Source: an uncultured Oscillospiraceae bacterium (GTDB lineage Bacteria; Bacillota; Clostridia; Oscillospirales; Acutalibacteraceae). Taken from it: 23,553 bases of DNA. The DNA is taken from the NCBI GenBank assembly GCA_958366985.1, contig CATXDC010000023.1, positions 1 through 23,553 of the forward strand, given 5' to 3'. Below, piece by piece: positions 21,800-23,553 of the stretch. Position 1 is the first letter of the stretch, and each line of letters starts with the position of its first letter. A program made the position numbers and the translations under genes. Under the pieces are notes generated by a model that was given only the letters and a program-made list of their open reading frames with translations, was not told the origin of the DNA and ran no database searches.

Positions 21800-22804
21800 T
21801 TAAACAAACAAATAGGATAAACTATTGAAAGTATAACCGATTATAATTATACCCACCATTACAATGAACACGAAAAACGCCAAAAGTTTTGGCTTGACTG
21901 CCTTTCTGAGCATTATTATGGACGGCAGAGAAAGAGCGGTTACACTCATCATAAAACTTAAAATTGTACCGATTCCGGCGCCCTTTGCAAATAAAGCCTC
22001 AGCAACGGGAACTGTACCGAAAATATCCGCATACATGGGTACACCTACAATAACCGCAATAAGTACGGAATACCATTTATCTTCGCCTAAAGCTGCCACT
22101 ACAAAATCTTCGGGAATAAAATTATGGATTGCAGCTCCGATTCCCACTCCGATTAAAATATAGGGAGCAACTTTTTTGACAGTGCCTGTAACCTGCTCAA
22201 AAGCATATTTTAATCTTTCCTTAAAAGAATATGTGAGCATTTCGCCGTCAACACTGTTTCCGTTCTTTACAAAGTCCTCTACATGTTTTCCAATACCGGA
22301 TTTTTCTATAATATATCCGCCTGCAACAGCGAGAATCAGACCTACAATAACATATGCAGCGGCAATTTTAATACCAAAAATACTGGTAAGGAGAATCAAC
22401 GAGCCCAAATCCACAAGGGGAGAAGAAATCAGAAAAGAAAAGGTAATGCCGCTGGAAAGTCCGCTTCTTGTAAAACCGATAAAAAGCGGAATTGAAGAAC
22501 AGGAACAAAAAGGAGTAACTGTTCCCAAAAGTGCGGCAAGAATATTCGCCCATATACCTTTGAATCTGCCTAAAATCCTTTTGGTACGCTCAGGGGGGAA
22601 ATAACTTTGAATATATGATACAAGAAAAATCAAAACTGTAAGCAAAATAAAAATTTTAATTGTATCATAAATAAAGAAGTGTATTATTCCGCCAATGGAT
22701 GACGATACATCCATACCGCAAAGGTTCAGCAGTCCTGCTACAAGATCACTAAGCCATTTCATTCCGAGAATTTGTGTCTCCATAAAATTCCAAACTAAAG
22801 ACAT
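21800..22804 (-). CDS. DUF318/ArsP-like permease
   Basis: The 334-residue integral membrane protein has eight or more hydrophobic segments and belongs to the permease family DUF318 (UPF0718), which includes ArsP, an exporter of trivalent organoarsenicals. The family signature TPFCSCSS (97-104) is intact, its two cysteines being the likely metalloid ligands, and the second conserved block GVPMYADIFGTVPVAEAL lies in the C-terminal half as expected for two related halves. Start: GGAGG 4 nt before the ATG. The arsR neighbour and the downstream arsC support a role in arsenic handling, but the substrate (arsenite, methylarsenite or another thiophilic ion) is not settled. Confidence 0.88.
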   Translation of the reverse strand: MSLVWNFMETQILGMKWLSDLVAGLLNLCGMDVSSSIGGIIHFFIYDTIKIFILLTVLIFLVSYIQSYFPPERTKRILGRFKGIWANILAALLGTVTPFCSCSSIPLFIGFTRSGLSSGITFSFLISSPLVDLGSLILLTSIFGIKIAAAYVIVGLILAVAGGYIIEKSGIGKHVEDFVKNGNSVDGEMLTYSFKERLKYAFEQVTGTVKKVAPYILIGVGIGAAIHNFIPEDFVVAALGEDKWYSVLIAVIVGVPMYADIFGTVPVAEALFAKGAGIGTILSFMMSVTALSLPSIIMLRKAVKPKLLAFFVFIVMVGIIIIGYTFNSLSYLFV

Positions 22805-22819
22805 ATTTCCTCCTTATAT

Positions 22820-22835
22820 ATAGATAATCATCTAT
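22820..22835. promoter_or_regulatory. Palindrome upstream of the permease gene
   Basis: ATAGAT and ATCTAT form perfect 6-bp arms around a 4-bp centre, directly before the permease ribosome binding site. AT-rich dyads of this kind are common ArsR-family sites. It differs from the palindrome at the arsR promoter. Confidence 0.4.
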
Positions 22836-22846
22836 TTTAATTCCAT

Positions 22847-22867
22847 ATAAAAAGCCGCTTCAGCGGC
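22847..22867 (-). terminator. Terminator between arsR and the permease
   Basis: On the minus strand GCCGC and GCGGC enclose TGAA and are followed by TTTTTATAT. Much of the arsR transcript would stop here, with partial read-through into the permease, Trx and arsC genes. Confidence 0.7.
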
Positions 22868-22885
22868 CTCTTATACTAACCTAAA

Positions 22886-23167
22886 TCAACCCATAAGAAT
22901 ATCTATGTAATTTCTAAGGTCTGAAAATTCACCTTCGTTTAAGGAATAATGCATCCAGCGGCCATCTTTTTTGCCTTCCACCAAACCGCTCTCACATAAG
23001 ATTTTCATGTGATGAGACAGTGTGGGCTGAGTGATATTCAAAATATCAAGAAGCTCGCAGGCACATTTCTGTCCTTCCCTAAGCTGTTCAACAATTTTCA
23101 GACGATTCTCGTCACACAGAGCCTTGAATTTTGCAGACTGACTTTTGATTGAATGTTCCATAAGCAT
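22886..23167 (-). CDS. arsR: ArsR family metalloregulatory repressor
   Basis: The 93-residue winged-helix repressor has the ArsR plan: FKALCDENRLKIVEQL, then a recognition helix in NITQPTLSHHMKILCESGLV (44-63), and the wing KKDGRWMHYSLN. Cys35 and Cys37 (KCACELL) sit where As(III)/Sb(III)-sensing members keep a CxC in helix 3, which supports arsenite sensing; Cys18 and Cys58 are further thiols. Two candidate starts exist (23167 and 23161); the first is closer to GGAGAGG. It is the first gene of the operon and is likely autoregulated through the dyad in its promoter. Confidence 0.93.
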   Translation of the reverse strand: MLMEHSIKSQSAKFKALCDENRLKIVEQLREGQKCACELLDILNITQPTLSHHMKILCESGLVEGKKDGRWMHYSLNEGEFSDLRNYIDILMG

Positions 23168-23193
23168 AACTTATTAACACCTCTCCTTATTAA

Positions 23194-23221
23194 ATTGTAC
23201 AGCAAAAATTGCTGATATTAA
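23194..23221 (-). promoter_or_regulatory. arsR promoter with palindrome filling the spacer
   Basis: On the minus strand TTAATA (complement of 23216-23221) and TACAAT (complement of 23194-23199) are 16 bp apart. The spacer is almost entirely the dyad CAGCAA-ttt-TTGCTG (23200-23214), an ideal place for a repressor. Confidence 0.5.
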
Positions 23222-23415
23222 CTCAATTAAAAAGACGGATACGAAATGTCCATACACTTACATATATGAATGAAAAGAAGTAAAATTCCGTCAAAATAAT
23301 AATTATATTATAGAATATATCATACAACACTTAAAACTTTAAGTCAATCATTATACTTTAATAAATTGTAAATTCTTTTAAAAAACCAAAAATTAAAGGT
23401 AAATAGCCCTTTAGA
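23222..23415. other. Gene-free AT-rich stretch between arsR and the rRNA gene
   Basis: No coding sequence with a ribosome binding site and no 5S rRNA is visible. GACGGA (23234-23239) and TCCGTC (23287-23292) are complementary but far apart, with no clear role. Confidence 0.5.
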
Positions 23416-23450
23416 CAAATAAAAACAGCGAAGCTTTAATAGCTTCGCTG
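23416..23450 (-). terminator. rRNA operon terminator
   Basis: CAGCGAAGCT (23426-23435) pairs perfectly over 10 bp with AGCTTCGCTG (23441-23450) around a 5-nt loop. On the minus strand it is followed by TTTTTATTTG. It lies about 70 bp past the 23S 3' end. Confidence 0.85.
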
Positions 23451-23520
23451 GAATTTTTACACCCTGAAAACTGAACAAAGATAAAGTTTTGTGATTTCTT
23501 GAAAACCTTAACCACTTATG

Positions 23521-23553
23521 GTCAAGCCCTCGACCTATTAGTACTGCCAAGCT
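23521..23553 (-). rRNA. rrl: 23S ribosomal RNA, 3' end (partial)
   Basis: Read on the minus strand, the last 33 bases contain GTACTAATAGGTCGAGGGC followed by TTGACC, the conserved 3' end of Firmicute 23S rRNA. The gene continues past the right edge. Downstream, GTTCAGTTTTCAGGGTGT resembles the usual post-23S spacer. The exact processed 3' end is uncertain by a few bases. Confidence 0.9.

Overview
The window looks like a chromosomal segment from a low-GC Gram-positive anaerobe of the Clostridia, most likely Ruminococcaceae/Oscillospiraceae. The basis is AT-rich intergenic DNA, strong GGAGG-type ribosome binding sites, TTGACA/TATAAT promoters with 17-bp spacers, the neighbour pair DUF1934-argS known from Firmicutes, and protein resemblance. 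This placement is inference; no search was run.

Layout. (1) 1-3750: the start of a gene running off the left edge; a secreted, C-terminally membrane-anchored protein of unknown function; and, divergent from it, two tandem paralogous TetR regulators that share a near-identical promoter. (2) 3767-7658: a glycogen/maltodextrin operon, malQ then glgP, with a palindrome just upstream of its promoter. (3) 7820-11716: cell-surface and envelope genes: a small polyisoprenyl-phosphate sugar-1-phosphate transferase, a cyclase-family metal-dependent hydrolase, a GT8 glycosyltransferase and a DUF6056 polytopic membrane protein. (4) 11891-12745: a MerR regulator with the 19-bp promoter spacer typical of its family. 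(5) 12746-13675: about 930 bp without a believable gene, built from structured repeats. (6) 13676-19167: a minus-strand housekeeping operon, ddl, DUF1934, argS, an aminotransferase, trpS. (7) 19463-20987: a GNAT acetyltransferase and a monocistronic unknown protein. (8) 21071-23167: an arsenic-type operon, arsR, DUF318/ArsP-like permease, small thioredoxin-like protein, ArsC. (9) The right edge: the 3' end of a 23S rRNA gene on the minus strand, followed by a terminator and no 5S gene.

The least ordinary part is 12916-13684. One repeat family (R1) has four copies plus a degenerate one; in the four intact copies a GTGCGRCTT motif lies exactly 13 nt before a short hairpin whose arms differ between copies while staying perfectly paired. 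Two full copies also carry a second hairpin that works as an intrinsic terminator on the minus strand. The last copy runs into the 3' end of trpS and includes its stop codon. A second family (R2) is a tandem pair with a 112-bp period; each copy is closed by a 10-bp inverted repeat, and three base pairs are swapped in compensatory fashion between the copies. Both families therefore appear to be kept for their structure, as RNA or as folded DNA. No protein-coding defence system, phage, transposase or CRISPR array is visible.
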